A DNA stretch of 50,904 bases from a bacterium BMS3Bbin03 (GCA_002898015.1 BDTM01000141.1:1-50904), one strand, 5' to 3'. Counted from the stretch's first letter, positions 15,324 through 24,614 are shown. Numbers and translations: made by a program. The notes: a model not told the origin generated them from the letters alone.

Positions 15324-16476
15324 AAAATTTCATGCCCGTTCCATGACGGATGCCTTTCAACAAATTAAGGCGGAATTCGGACCCAATGCGGTCATTTTGA
15401 ATGTTCAGGAATACAAAAAACCGGGAACATTAAACCTGATGCAGCCCAAACTACTGGAGGTGACGGCTGCCCTGGATGAAGAGACGGTGCGCGCTTCCGA
15501 AAACCCCTTTCGGGAAAAAGCGGCCTTGAGCGGGGACAACACCTATTCCCGTCCCAAAATGCGGCCGGCGGCCGGTGCAGAAGATAAAACAATTCTGCAT
15601 CTCAAGGATGAATTAAAAGAGTTGCAATCCAAATTCAGTCAAATGACCCTTCAGTTCCGGAGCCATATGCAAATCGGAAATCTTCCGCCTTATCTGGTGG
15701 AATCTTACAAAATGCTGATTGAATGCGGCGTGGAAGAACGCCTGGCCATGACATTGCTTCAGGAAGTGGTTTTCAAAGTTTCGGAGGACAGCAGGGACGG
15801 GGAGGCACTCAATCGTGCCGTCTTTCACTATTTATATAATTGGATTCCGGTTGCCGAATCACCTGCACAAAAACCGGGAAAACCGCGTGTGATTGCTCTG
15901 GTGGGGCCGACCGGCGTGGGAAAAACGACCACCCTTGCCAAACTCTCTGCCACAGACAAAATATTTCGCGGCAAGAAAGCAGGCCTTCTTTCGATGGATA
16001 CGTACAGAATAGCCGCCGTCGACCAGCTTCGGATTTTTGCCGATCTATCGAAAATTCCGATGGAAGTCGTTTACACACCGGACGATATGATTCGTGCTTC
16101 AAGAAAATTCTCGACCATGGATGTCCTTTACATCGACACACCCGGAAGGAGTCCGAGAGATGCAGGCGGCATTCAGGAGATTCAAAATTATCTGGAAAAA
16201 ATTCAACCGGATGAGATTCATCTGGCCTTAAGCCTTTCGATGCGCAGGACGGATTTACTGGAGGTCGTTCAAAAATTTCGGGCCATTCCCGTCAATCGCA
16301 TCCTGTTTACCAAACTGGATGAAACACGTTCTTACGGCAATATGCTGAACGTGTTAAACGATCACCGGTTACCGGTTTCGTTTGTGACGTATGGTCAGGA
16401 AGTGCCGAAAACCTTTGAGAGTGCGACACAATCTTTATTAAGCCGATTAATTTTAGGAATGGAGACGATTGGATGA
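15313..16476 (+). CDS. flhF: FlhF, SRP-type GTPase for flagellar placement
   Basis: FlhF is a signal-recognition-particle-like GTPase that places the flagellum, usually at the pole, and works with FlhG. The 387-residue protein has the FlhF start MKIKKFHARSMTDAFQQIK, a B domain with a helical linker, and an NG domain. The P-loop is GPTGVGKTTTLAKL from Gly198. Later come MDTYRIAAVDQLRIFADL, the G3 region YIDTPGRSPRD and the G4 motif TKLDET. In G3, Thr-Pro-Gly-Arg-Ser matches the FlhF consensus. It overlaps flhG by 4 bases. Confidence 0.97.
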   Translation: MKIKKFHARSMTDAFQQIKAEFGPNAVILNVQEYKKPGTLNLMQPKLLEVTAALDEETVRASENPFREKAALSGDNTYSRPKMRPAAGAEDKTILHLKDELKELQSKFSQMTLQFRSHMQIGNLPPYLVESYKMLIECGVEERLAMTLLQEVVFKVSEDSRDGEALNRAVFHYLYNWIPVAESPAQKPGKPRVIALVGPTGVGKTTTLAKLSATDKIFRGKKAGLLSMDTYRIAAVDQLRIFADLSKIPMEVVYTPDDMIRASRKFSTMDVLYIDTPGRSPRDAGGIQEIQNYLEKIQPDEIHLALSLSMRRTDLLEVVQKFRAIPVNRILFTKLDETRSYGNMLNVLNDHRLPVSFVTYGQEVPKTFESATQSLLSRLILGMETIG

Positions 16477-17324
16477 AAGATCAAGCCTGGCAGTTGCGGG
16501 AGCTGGTTCCGGCGTACGAACTGTTTCCAAAATCAGATATTCCGCTGAAAGCGAAACGCATCGCCGTGACCAGCGGAAAGGGAGGCGTCGGAAAAACCAC
16601 CGTTGCCATTAATATGGGAATTATTTTGGCCGCCGAAGGCATCAAAACGCTCATTATCGATGGGGATGTGAATCTCTCAAATGTGCCTATTTTAACCGGA
16701 ACCGCTCCGGAATTTCATTTTGCCGACGTGTTGCAGCGCCGGGTCAGTCTGATGGAAATCATTTATCCGTTTAAGAACGATTTGTTCATTCTGCCTTCCG
16801 GCCTGGGCACGATGGATCTGGTGGATCAGGAAGAAAAATTCATAGACTACATGCGGCGGGAATTTATGGAATTGGATGAAATATTTGATGTGATCTTAAT
16901 CGATACCGCGTCCGGGATTTCATCGCTTGTGCTGGGCGAAATCTTTTCAGCGGACGAAGTATTTGTGGTCACCACTCCTGAGCCGTCCGCCATCGGGGAC
17001 GCGTATGCCATTGTAAAAGTCCTGACTTTTTTTATGCCGGGCCTGTCCGTTCGGCTGCTTTTTAATTGGGTGAAAAATGAAAAGCAGGGGAAAGAGTCAT
17101 TTGCCAAATTTAACGGCATCACCGAAAAGTTTCTGGGGCGGGAAGTCCGCTATTTGGGGGCACTGCCGTTCGACGAGAATGTGCGAAAAGCGGCCATGTC
17201 ACAGATGCCCCAGTGCATTCAATACCCGCGGTCGAAATTCTCACGCGGGCTCAAGCAAATTATGGTTAATCTTATAGATTCAAAAAACGAACTGATGTAC
17301 GAAATTAATGTCAGAAAAAATTGA
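16473..17324 (+). CDS. flhG: FlhG (FleN/YlxH), MinD-like ATPase limiting flagellar number
   Basis: FlhG is a membrane-cycling ATPase that counts flagella and stimulates FlhF. The 283-residue protein opens with KDQAWQLREL, matching the DQAxxLRxL activator motif that FlhG uses on FlhF. A deviant Walker A, SGKGGVGKTT, follows near residue 31, then the switch I-like DGDVNLSNVPILTG and the ILIDTASGIS Walker B region. The C-terminus has the expected amphipathic, basic character. It overlaps flhF by 4 bases and is followed by fliA after a 42-base gap. Confidence 0.97.
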   Translation: MKDQAWQLRELVPAYELFPKSDIPLKAKRIAVTSGKGGVGKTTVAINMGIILAAEGIKTLIIDGDVNLSNVPILTGTAPEFHFADVLQRRVSLMEIIYPFKNDLFILPSGLGTMDLVDQEEKFIDYMRREFMELDEIFDVILIDTASGISSLVLGEIFSADEVFVVTTPEPSAIGDAYAIVKVLTFFMPGLSVRLLFNWVKNEKQGKESFAKFNGITEKFLGREVRYLGALPFDENVRKAAMSQMPQCIQYPRSKFSRGLKQIMVNLIDSKNELMYEINVRKN

Positions 17325-17366
17325 CGATTTTAAATTTGTGGGTCATTCAGGTCAATGGAGGTGTCG

Positions 17367-18170
17367 ATGGCAGTCAATTTCATCGCAAAAAAAGCTCAGG
17401 AATCTTACCGGGACGAAATAGACATACAGAGAATGTGGATCAAATATGTGAAGCTGAAGGACCATCATTTAAAAGAACAGCTTTTGGTGCACTACCTGCC
17501 GGTGGTTAAATTTGTGGTCGGCCGGATGATGATTTCGCTGCCGAATTCCGTGAATTTTGATGATCTGGAAAGTGCGGGCATCATGGGATTAATTTCTGCC
17601 ATCGATCGCTACAACCCAAGCCTCGGGGTGAAATTCGAGACTTTTGTGGTGCCCCGCATCCGGGGTGCTATTCTGGATGAGCTGCGCGCTCTGGATTGGG
17701 TGCCCCGTTCCGTCCGCAGCAAAGCCAGACAACTGGAGAGGGCCATTGAAGAGGTGGAAAGCAGAACCGGAAAAGCGGCCGATCCTGTGGATATTGCCGA
17801 ACAATTGAACATGAATTTAGATGAATATGAATCGCTGTTGGGAAAAGTGGCCAACGGCAATGCGCTGCTCTCTCTGGACCGGGAATTTTCAGACGGAGAC
17901 GAAAAAAACGGCACGATGTACGATTTGGTTAAAAATGCAAAATCTGAAAATCCGGAAGGCTTGCTCATCGATGAAGAGCTAAAGCGGGTTTTAATAGATG
18001 AGATTAACAAGCTGCCGGAAAGTGAGCGAATGGTCATTTCGCTTTACTATTACGAAGAATTAACATTAAAGGAAATTGGTGTGATTCTGAATATTTCGGA
18101 GTCCCGTGTCTCGCAAATTCACACCAAAGCCATTAATCGGCTAAAGCTTCGATTAAAAAATCACGTTTAA
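17367..18170 (+). CDS. fliA: FliA, RNA polymerase sigma-28 factor
   Basis: FliA directs transcription of late flagellar genes such as flagellin. The 267-residue protein has regions 2 to 4 of sigma-70 family factors: VVKFVVGRMMISLPNSVNFD and DLESAGIMGLISAIDRY (region 2), PRIRGAILDELRALDWVPRS (region 2/3) and a C-terminal helix-turn-helix LTLKEIGVILNISESRVSQI (region 4). I chose the ATG at 17367 because GGAGG (17357-17361) gives a 5-base spacing; an ATG at 17355 overlaps that site. Its anti-sigma factor, FlgM, is encoded at the other end of the window, and matching promoters lie before fliC and perhaps flbD. Confidence 0.97.
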   Translation: MAVNFIAKKAQESYRDEIDIQRMWIKYVKLKDHHLKEQLLVHYLPVVKFVVGRMMISLPNSVNFDDLESAGIMGLISAIDRYNPSLGVKFETFVVPRIRGAILDELRALDWVPRSVRSKARQLERAIEEVESRTGKAADPVDIAEQLNMNLDEYESLLGKVANGNALLSLDREFSDGDEKNGTMYDLVKNAKSENPEGLLIDEELKRVLIDEINKLPESERMVISLYYYEELTLKEIGVILNISESRVSQIHTKAINRLKLRLKNHV

Positions 18171-18202
18171 CATTGCTGTAATTTCGCAGCGAAGGAGGAC
18201 GT

Positions 18203-18517
18203 ATGGTACGTCCAATTGATATTCAGGATAACTTATCGAAAATAAGTTATGTTGAAAAAATTCAACAGGCCCAGCAGTCCGGAGAACAGGCCGGCCATGA
18301 GCAATTTGTAAAGAATCTCAATCGAACGGCGGAGAAAAAAATAAAAAAGGCTCAGGATTCGAAAGAGGCCGAAAAAACACGTGAGCGAAGAAAACGGGAA
18401 CGGAAAAAAAAGAAGAAGAAGAAAATAATAACGGTTACGAAATTGGATCAACCGATTGAGACGGAGGACGTCCGGAAGAATTTGGAATTTCACCACCATG
18501 TTGATATTATCGTTTGA
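18203..18517 (+). CDS. Small basic protein of a family found after fliA
   Basis: A 104-residue, very basic protein of unknown function. It starts MVRPIDIQDNLSKISYVEKI, a conserved opening I recognise from unnamed proteins next to fliA in several phyla. A Gln-rich helix and then a Lys/Arg/Glu-rich stretch (about 55-80, including seven lysines in a row) follow, and the C-terminus ends HHHVDIIV, which may be a His-containing beta strand. There is no signal peptide or membrane segment. A good GGAGG precedes the ATG by 5 bases. It lies between fliA and the HDOD gene on the same transcript. Confidence 0.75.
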   Translation: MVRPIDIQDNLSKISYVEKIQQAQQSGEQAGHEQFVKNLNRTAEKKIKKAQDSKEAEKTRERRKRERKKKKKKKIITVTKLDQPIETEDVRKNLEFHHHVDIIV

Positions 18518-18535
18518 GCAGAGAAGGAGATTGAA

Positions 18536-19504
18536 GTGAAGTCTGGTTTGACACCCCGGAAGATGAGATCGTTTGTGAATCATATTTACAATTTGCCCAC
18601 CTTGCCGACCACCGTGGCCAGGTTATTGGAATTGATTGATAATCCCCGGTCGACCGCCATCCAGTTGGGACAGATGATCTCTGAGGACCAGGTGCTGACG
18701 GCCCACGTCTTAAAATTGGCGAATTCCGCTTATTATGGATTTGCGCGAAGGATAAAAACCATTCCGCTTGCCGTGGTCGTTCTGGGATACGAAACGCTGA
18801 AAAATGTCCTGCTCACGGTCTCCATTATCGATCAGTTTTCCCGGCAGCTCAATGGTCTTCGATTCGATTTCTCTCTTTTCTGGGATCACACATTGGCCAC
18901 GGCAATCGCCAGCCGGATTTTGGCAAAAGATGCGGGCTTCCAGCTTTCGGGAGAAGCATTTGTCGGCGGGCTGCTGCACGACATCGGGAAATTAGTCTTG
19001 AGCCGGTTCTTTCCGGACGAATTTTCACAGATTTACCGGTTGAGTTTTCAGAATAGAGAGCCGATGTATAATATGGAGAAAAAGCTCTTAAAGGGTGTAA
19101 CGCACGCAGAAGTAGGCGCCTGGCTCGCAGAGCGGTGGAATTTACCCGGTTCTCTGGTACAGGGCATTCGTTACCACCATGAACCCGCCAAGGCGCCCAC
19201 GGCGTCTTCTCTTGCGGCGATTATGCATATCGGAGATTATTTTGTTCGGAAGCAGCATATTGGTTTTTCAGGCGATGTGTCCATCCCCAAATTGGGGGAG
19301 GGGGTTTTTGAGATGGTTCGGCTGCCTGTTTTTTCCCGGGGGAAAATATCCGGACGGCTTGATTATGAAAATGAAATTCATCGGAGATTGGAAGATGAAT
19401 TGGTACTGTTTGAAGCCCTTCGCTTTAAAAATATGGGTACCTTCGCACCGGAGATGTCCAATGCACGGGCGGTGGATTTTGAATCCGTTAAAGGGAATAA
19501 TTAA
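18536..19504 (+). CDS. HDOD domain signalling protein
   Basis: HDOD proteins are non-enzymatic relatives of HD phosphohydrolases and act in motility and stress signalling, often with histidine kinases. The 322-residue protein has the family opening NLPTLPTTVARLLELIDNP, then SEDQVLTAHVLKLANSAYYG, the central VLGYETLKNVLLT and an HD-like GGLLHDIGKL at about residue 145. The partial HD residues may still bind metal; activity cannot be judged. It uses a GTG start at 18536 with a GGAG ribosome binding site. The neighbour downstream is a histidine kinase whose ATG follows the stop directly. Confidence 0.92.
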   Translation: MKSGLTPRKMRSFVNHIYNLPTLPTTVARLLELIDNPRSTAIQLGQMISEDQVLTAHVLKLANSAYYGFARRIKTIPLAVVVLGYETLKNVLLTVSIIDQFSRQLNGLRFDFSLFWDHTLATAIASRILAKDAGFQLSGEAFVGGLLHDIGKLVLSRFFPDEFSQIYRLSFQNREPMYNMEKKLLKGVTHAEVGAWLAERWNLPGSLVQGIRYHHEPAKAPTASSLAAIMHIGDYFVRKQHIGFSGDVSIPKLGEGVFEMVRLPVFSRGKISGRLDYENEIHRRLEDELVLFEALRFKNMGTFAPEMSNARAVDFESVKGNN

Positions 19505-20791
19505 ATGAGCGCAGTGAGACCTTCGGAAGTGGTTTTGCATCAATGGGATATAAAAAGAAAACCGGTATCCGAGAATGCAAACAGAAACGGCCATTTTTTT
19601 TCTGAAAAATATTTCGGAGAACTTAATTCCATCACCGACGGGGATAAATTTATTCAATTTGCGCAAAAAACGATAAAACGGCTGCTGGCCTCTTCAACCC
19701 TCTGTTTTTATGTGTGGAAGCATGAAAAACAGCAATTTGAACCCGTGATTTCCAATGAGGCTTTAGCTCCGATCATTTCGTACCAGATTGAAGAGGGGAT
19801 TATCGAATGGAGCATTCATGAAAACAAGATATTATTTTTACGTCCCGAGCATGAACTTAACCATTTTTCAAAGCTTTTTTCCGGAAAGATGCTGGTGCTT
19901 GTCCCATTGACAATTATGGGAGAACCGCTCGGTTTTTTTGAAAGCGTGACACGCTATTTTCGCCAGGGCACGATTCGGGAGAAGAAATATTACCTTAAAA
20001 TTTTACAGAGTCAGTTTTCCGGTCTCTGCGCCTCGCTGCAGTTGAAGAAAGAAGTCCGGGAGATGAACCGGATCAGAGGCGACATTGAGACACAATTATT
20101 GCAGTCCGGTAAGCTCATTGCTCTGGGAGAATTGGTGGGCGGCGTGGCGCACGAGATTAACAATCCCATGACGACCATTCTGGGCAGGATTCAAATTTTA
20201 AAGATGAGGCACCACCTTCCGCAAACCCTTCAGCAAAAATTGGAAATTGTGGAAGATGAGGCGCGGCGCGTCACGCACATTGTTCGTGATTTGTTGAATT
20301 TTTCGCGCAAGGGTTCTGAATACAAACGGAATGAGATTGTTAAAATAAATGAGGTGATCAAAAAATCCCTGGACCTGACGCGGCATACCCTGGAGGTCGA
20401 GGGAATTACAATTCATCTTGATTTAGATCCCGGCACGAAAGAATTTTTGGGAAACACCAATCAATGGCAGCAGGTTTTTGTAAATCTCTTTGTGAATGCC
20501 CAGCAGGCGCTGGGGCGAGAGGGGCACATTTTTATTAAGACCCGTCAGATGAAAAAGGGCTTGAAAATTTCATTCAAAGATAATGGTCCCGGAATTCCGA
20601 AAGAAATTCAAAAAAAGATTTTTGATTCGTTTTTCACGACAAAAGCCGGAAAAGGAGGTACCGGCCTGGGTTTGTCCATTACGAAAAAAATTGTGGACAG
20701 TCATGGCGGCACAATTTCCGTGCGCAACGTGCAGGGCAAAGGCGCCGAATTTATCATTACCATGCCTGCAAAAAAGGAGGAGGAAAATTAG
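19505..20791 (+). CDS. GAF-like sensor histidine kinase
   Basis: A soluble 428-residue histidine kinase. Residues ~45-190 have the shape of a GAF sensor, including an ILFLRPEHELNHFSKLF stretch and the VLVPLTIMGEPLGFFESV strand pair. A coiled coil leads to the HisKA domain with His216 in GVAHEINNP. The HATPase domain follows, with the N-box NLFVNAQQAL, G1 KDNGPGIP, F-box SFFTTK and G2 GTGLGLSITKKIV. There is no membrane segment, so it senses a cytoplasmic cue or a partner protein. It could act like FlrB/FleS kinases that drive a sigma-54 activator, but no such activator lies in the window. Confidence 0.93.
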   Translation: MSAVRPSEVVLHQWDIKRKPVSENANRNGHFFSEKYFGELNSITDGDKFIQFAQKTIKRLLASSTLCFYVWKHEKQQFEPVISNEALAPIISYQIEEGIIEWSIHENKILFLRPEHELNHFSKLFSGKMLVLVPLTIMGEPLGFFESVTRYFRQGTIREKKYYLKILQSQFSGLCASLQLKKEVREMNRIRGDIETQLLQSGKLIALGELVGGVAHEINNPMTTILGRIQILKMRHHLPQTLQQKLEIVEDEARRVTHIVRDLLNFSRKGSEYKRNEIVKINEVIKKSLDLTRHTLEVEGITIHLDLDPGTKEFLGNTNQWQQVFVNLFVNAQQALGREGHIFIKTRQMKKGLKISFKDNGPGIPKEIQKKIFDSFFTTKAGKGGTGLGLSITKKIVDSHGGTISVRNVQGKGAEFIITMPAKKEEEN

Positions 20792-20792
20792 A

Positions 20793-22193
20793 ATGAAAGC
20801 CGGATACACCAAAATAATCAGCATTTTTATCATTCTTCTGATCGGTTTTGTGCTGAGAAGCCAAAAGAGTTTTGCACAACTTTCATTGATCACCGGTGTC
20901 AAATATGTCTCGGAAGAAATCGACGACCGGTTGGATTTCAAAACGACCTCTATTGTGAATGTGGAAAAAACGGACTTTCCGCAGAAACACTCCGTGTTAA
21001 TCAAACTTTTAAACACCGAATTCATGCCGGGTTCGGAAAATAATTTTATTCGCACCGTGAAACGCTGTTTTTTACGTCCGAAGATCGTGCAATTAAATAA
21101 CGGCACAATTTTTATTCTGTTCAAAGGAGTTTTATCTTCCAAAATAAAAATTACTCAAAATAAGCATCTGCTGCGTCTGCTCATTCGGAAAAAATCACCG
21201 GAAACCGCCTATCTTGAAAATTACCGGAAAGGTGTTTTGCTGGTCAAAGACAAAAAATACAAAGCGGGGTTAAACCATTTACGGCGGGCACTCCGGTTTA
21301 AGGCGGGGGATCAGGCGGCCTATTTTTGGGCCGGAAAAGCGCGCTTTGCCCTTGGTGACTGGAAGGCTGCGATTTTTAATTTAAAGAAGGCCCGAACGGA
21401 AAAAAGCTTTCGGAATGAAGCGGACCGGCTTACGGCGTTTATTGAGAAAAAGAAAAAGGATCGGATTAAAGATCGGGTTAAGATTAAGAATAAGACCGCA
21501 GCCGCCGCGAGCGTTATGCCGGCGAAACCGGGGGGAAGCAAAAAAAGCCCGGTTCGGAATAAGAAGGAAACTGCGGCCGCGGACGTTATGACGGCGGCGC
21601 CGCCGGCGGTCAGCAAAAAAAACCCTGTTCAGAATAAAAAGAGGATTGCTGCCGCGGAGATTACACCTGCAACGCCGGGAGGAAGCCGGGAGGATCGGGC
21701 CGTGTTTCAGCTTATTTTATTTTTCGCAATTTTGATCACGCTTGTTTCACTTCCGTTTTTATGGATCTGGCACAAACGGCCGAAGAAAGTGAACCCCCCC
21801 TTTCCCGGCATTCAATTTGAGAAAAAGCTACAGGCTTTTCAACAGCGGCAGCCGCACCTGACGCGGGATTTTAAAGAGCAGTGGAATCCGGCTCAGCGTG
21901 AGGAAGATTTGGCGGCAGCCAATCCCGGGCGCAAAAGGATGCCCCCCGGACCCGTCAACGACGCACCCGATTTCTTTACACCGGAAGAACCCCTGATTCG
22001 AAATGCCTATTCGGAAGAGGAGTTGGTGAAAAAAGCAAAGCGATTTGCGTCCCGCGGGTACACGTATGATGAAATTGCCAAAAAGCTCGGCGTCGGGAAA
22101 GGCGAACTGCAGCTCGCCATGAGTTTTGCCGGAGAAGCCGTGAAAATGGCGCAGCCCTCGGGGATGCGTCTGACGTTTGACGAGGATGACTGA
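20793..22193 (+). CDS. TPR-containing membrane protein with SwrB-like C-terminal helix
   Basis: Protein of 466 residues, family not securely known. A signal peptide or membrane segment fills residues ~8-28. Next comes a beta-rich region (30-130), a short TPR-like helical section (about 140-205, GLNHLRRALRFKAGDQAAYF), then a Lys/Ala-rich linker with an imperfect repeat (KKSPVRNKKETAAADVM, then KKNPVQNKKRIAAAEI). A second membrane helix (about 308-330) leads to a cytoplasmic tail ending with RGYTYDEIAKKLGVGKGELQ. That last segment resembles the C-terminus of SwrB/YlxL, also encoded after fliA in Bacillus. I chose the ATG at 20793 because it follows an AGGAGGAGGA run; the upstream frame overlaps the kinase gene. 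Confidence 0.7.
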   Translation: MKAGYTKIISIFIILLIGFVLRSQKSFAQLSLITGVKYVSEEIDDRLDFKTTSIVNVEKTDFPQKHSVLIKLLNTEFMPGSENNFIRTVKRCFLRPKIVQLNNGTIFILFKGVLSSKIKITQNKHLLRLLIRKKSPETAYLENYRKGVLLVKDKKYKAGLNHLRRALRFKAGDQAAYFWAGKARFALGDWKAAIFNLKKARTEKSFRNEADRLTAFIEKKKKDRIKDRVKIKNKTAAAASVMPAKPGGSKKSPVRNKKETAAADVMTAAPPAVSKKNPVQNKKRIAAAEITPATPGGSREDRAVFQLILFFAILITLVSLPFLWIWHKRPKKVNPPFPGIQFEKKLQAFQQRQPHLTRDFKEQWNPAQREEDLAAANPGRKRMPPGPVNDAPDFFTPEEPLIRNAYSEEELVKKAKRFASRGYTYDEIAKKLGVGKGELQLAMSFAGEAVKMAQPSGMRLTFDEDD

Positions 22194-22876
22194 TGCTTTC
22201 ACGATTGCTGTCGCTCGCACAATTAAATCTGAAATTTGTCTCATTTTCCAAAATTCAGGAAATTTTTACTCCGGAACAGATTCTCAGAGGGAAAATTCTG
22301 CAGCAGCTTCAGGAGAATTTGTACGTGTTTCGCACAAAGGGGATGAGTCTGATTGCCGAGGCCACCGTTCCTCTGACGGCAGGTGACATCGTTACGGTGA
22401 AAGTGCTAAAAAAACACGCGAGAATTGAACTAAAACTTTTGGAAATTAACGACAGGCCGGTGAGAGGGGAGTCCAATATTCCTGTGCCGAATTTCAGTTA
22501 TTCGAAAATTCCGGTGCCGCAGAATTTTCTAGGGAAAGGAGGCTTCCTGGAGATTTACGATTTTCACAAAAATAACGAGGAGGATGCACAGGCGGAAGAA
22601 CCGGGGTTCACATTTCAAATTGTTCTGGAAACCGAAAATTCAGACTTTATTATTTTGAAAGCCTTCCGGTTAAACAATATTCAACAGATTAAAGTTTATG
22701 TGACCAATACTGAATTTTACAAACAATTAACCGCACAATCCGATTTTTGGTATCGGTGGCTGGAAGAAAATTCCCAAATTAGGACGACGGTTCAGATTTA
22801 CCATCAGGAAAAATGGAATTTGGTAAGACCTGTTGAGGAAATGCACGCTGAATACGGACTGAACATGGTGGTGTAG
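22193..22876 (+). CDS. Unnamed protein resembling the N-terminal domain of FliK-like proteins
   Basis: A 227-residue soluble protein without a clear name. Residues ~22-85 (GKILQQLQENLYVFRTKG, AEATVPLTAGDIVTVKVLK, ARIELKLLEIN) look like the small beta-barrel found near the N-terminus of some FliK-like proteins, with the pattern G-x-LQ-x-L-x-N then PL-x-G-x-V-x-V. The rest holds a further beta-rich part (PGFTFQIVLETENSDFIIL). Its ATG overlaps the preceding stop by one base (TGATG), so translation is linked. The FliK relation is an inference from a few motifs. Confidence 0.55.
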   Translation: MLSRLLSLAQLNLKFVSFSKIQEIFTPEQILRGKILQQLQENLYVFRTKGMSLIAEATVPLTAGDIVTVKVLKKHARIELKLLEINDRPVRGESNIPVPNFSYSKIPVPQNFLGKGGFLEIYDFHKNNEEDAQAEEPGFTFQIVLETENSDFIILKAFRLNNIQQIKVYVTNTEFYKQLTAQSDFWYRWLEENSQIRTTVQIYHQEKWNLVRPVEEMHAEYGLNMVV

Positions 22877-22881
22877 ACGGA

Positions 22882-23250
22882 ATGAAAAAACGATTATTAT
22901 TTGTGGATGACGAACCGGAGATATTGGATCTTCTTCAGGACATTTTTCACCGGTCTCATTGTGAAATACTGGCCGCCGGCAGCGGGGGCATGGCGCTGAA
23001 AATCGTGAGGGAATCATTGGTGGACTTAATTCTCTGTGACTTGAAACTTCCGGATATTTCGGGAATCGAGGTACTGCAGCAGGCCAAGCAGGAACGGCCG
23101 GGCATAAAGGCCATTCTCACAACCGGCTATTTCGATCCTTCACAGAACGGCGGAGAAGGTTATGAAAAGGTGGTTGATAAATTTATTCCAAAGCCCTGGG
23201 ATATTTTAGCATTGAAAAAAGACATTCAAGATTTATTGGACAATGACTGA
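22882..23250 (+). CDS. Single-domain response regulator
   Basis: A 122-residue CheY-like receiver. It has the acidic pair DDE (residues 9-11), the phosphoacceptor Asp53 in LCDLKLPD, the Thr in ILTTGYF and the Lys of FIPKPWD. The KPW motif is shared with the larger receivers downstream, which suggests a common ancestor. Without an output domain it acts through protein binding, perhaps at the motor or at a kinase. It overlaps the next gene, a receiver-kinase, by 8 bases. Confidence 0.93.
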   Translation: MKKRLLFVDDEPEILDLLQDIFHRSHCEILAAGSGGMALKIVRESLVDLILCDLKLPDISGIEVLQQAKQERPGIKAILTTGYFDPSQNGGEGYEKVVDKFIPKPWDILALKKDIQDLLDND

Positions 23251-24598
23251 AACGCAAGAGACAAAAACCAGAGCCCCCTTAATCCTGGTCGTGGACGATG
23301 ATACATTTTTTTTAAATTTCATCGGAATGGTGTTGACCCGGCAGGGATATCAGGTACTTAAAGGCAGTAACGGCAAAGAAGGGCTGGCGATTCTGGAAAA
23401 AGAGACACCCGACTTGATTATCTCTGATGTCATGATGCCTGAAATGAGCGGGATAGAGTTCTGTAAGGCAGTGAAGTCGAATCCTGCCAAAAGAGATATT
23501 TATTTTCTCGTGCTGACATCGAGGACGGATGTGGCTGAAAAAGTGAGGCTGCTGGACATCGGCGCGGACGACTTTTTGAGTAAACCCGTGAACAACGATG
23601 AACTGCTCGCCAAGGTTCGTGCCAGCATGCGCATCCAGGAATTGCAGCGGGAACTGAAGGAGAGCAACACCCGCCTGAAGCATCTGAATCACCGGTTGAA
23701 GCAGGCGACAAAACACTTACAAACGGCCAATCGTGAGATTAAGGAGACGCAGGCCCAATTGCTCCAACAGGAAAAAATGGCTTCCATTGGTCAGTTGGCG
23801 GCGGGTGTGGCGCATGAAATCAACAACCCCATCGGATTTATTTCCTCAAATCTGTCCGTGCTGCAGGATTACATCAGCGATTTAATGAAATTCCTGACAA
23901 AATACAAGGAGTTGAAAGAGAACATCAAAAGAAATAAGAGGGAGCACTTGCAGGTCTCCTTTGAAGAACTCCAGACTATCGAACGTGATATCGGTCTTCA
24001 ATTCATTTTAGAGGATTTCGAGAAAATTGTGCAGGAATCTTTGGACGGTGCAGAACGCGTCAAAGTCATTGTCCAGGATTTGAAGGATTTTTCGCATATC
24101 GATCAGGCGGAGATAAAATTTTTCCAGATTAACAAAGGCCTGGAAAGCACATTAAACATCGTCTGGAATGAAATCAAGTACAAGGCCAAAGTCATCAAGG
24201 ATTACGGCAAGGTCCCGGAAATTCGGTGTTACCCCATGCAGCTTAATCAGGTTTTTATGAATTTATTGGTCAATGCCGCGCAGGCCATCGAGAAAAACGG
24301 ATTGATTAAAATTAAAACGTTTTTGAAAGACAAACGGGTCGTGGTGCAGATCTCGGACAACGGCATCGGCATTGCGGAGGAAAATCTGAATAAAATTTTT
24401 GACCCGTTCTTTACAACGAAAGATGTGGGAAAGGGCACCGGATTGGGTTTAAGCACCGCGTACAACATTGTTAAAAAGCATCATGGCGAGATCAGGGTGG
24501 AGAGCAAAATCGGAAAGGGAACTCGATTTACAATTGAATTGCCAATTGAAGCCGTATCCGAAAAGAAAGAAAAAATTCTATTAGAAGAGGTGGCCTGA
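23243..24598 (+). CDS. Receiver-histidine kinase hybrid
   Basis: A soluble 451-residue protein with a receiver at the N-terminus followed by a kinase core. The receiver (about 12-128) has DDD at 18-20, the phosphoacceptor Asp62 in IISDVMMPEMSG and Lys in FLSKPVNNDE. A coiled coil (130-180) links to HisKA with His191 in AAGVAHEINNPIG. The HATPase domain has NLLVNAAQAI, SDNGIGI, DPFFTTK and GTGLGLSTAYNIVKK. With the receiver first, it most likely takes phosphate from another kinase, giving a relay. It overlaps the preceding single-domain regulator by 8 bases. Confidence 0.93.
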   Translation: MTETQETKTRAPLILVVDDDTFFLNFIGMVLTRQGYQVLKGSNGKEGLAILEKETPDLIISDVMMPEMSGIEFCKAVKSNPAKRDIYFLVLTSRTDVAEKVRLLDIGADDFLSKPVNNDELLAKVRASMRIQELQRELKESNTRLKHLNHRLKQATKHLQTANREIKETQAQLLQQEKMASIGQLAAGVAHEINNPIGFISSNLSVLQDYISDLMKFLTKYKELKENIKRNKREHLQVSFEELQTIERDIGLQFILEDFEKIVQESLDGAERVKVIVQDLKDFSHIDQAEIKFFQINKGLESTLNIVWNEIKYKAKVIKDYGKVPEIRCYPMQLNQVFMNLLVNAAQAIEKNGLIKIKTFLKDKRVVVQISDNGIGIAEENLNKIFDPFFTTKDVGKGTGLGLSTAYNIVKKHHGEIRVESKIGKGTRFTIELPIEAVSEKKEKILLEEVA

Positions 24599-24614
24599 CT
24601 AAACGGTGAAAACT

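Noticed and set aside
20583..20792. N-terminal extension of the TPR membrane protein
   Set aside because: The extension overlaps the conserved kinase G-box region, and a better start with signal peptide lies at 20793.
20570..21142. Open frame of 190 codons on the - strand
   Set aside because: It overlaps the kinase end and the start of the TPR membrane gene, with no recognisable protein features.
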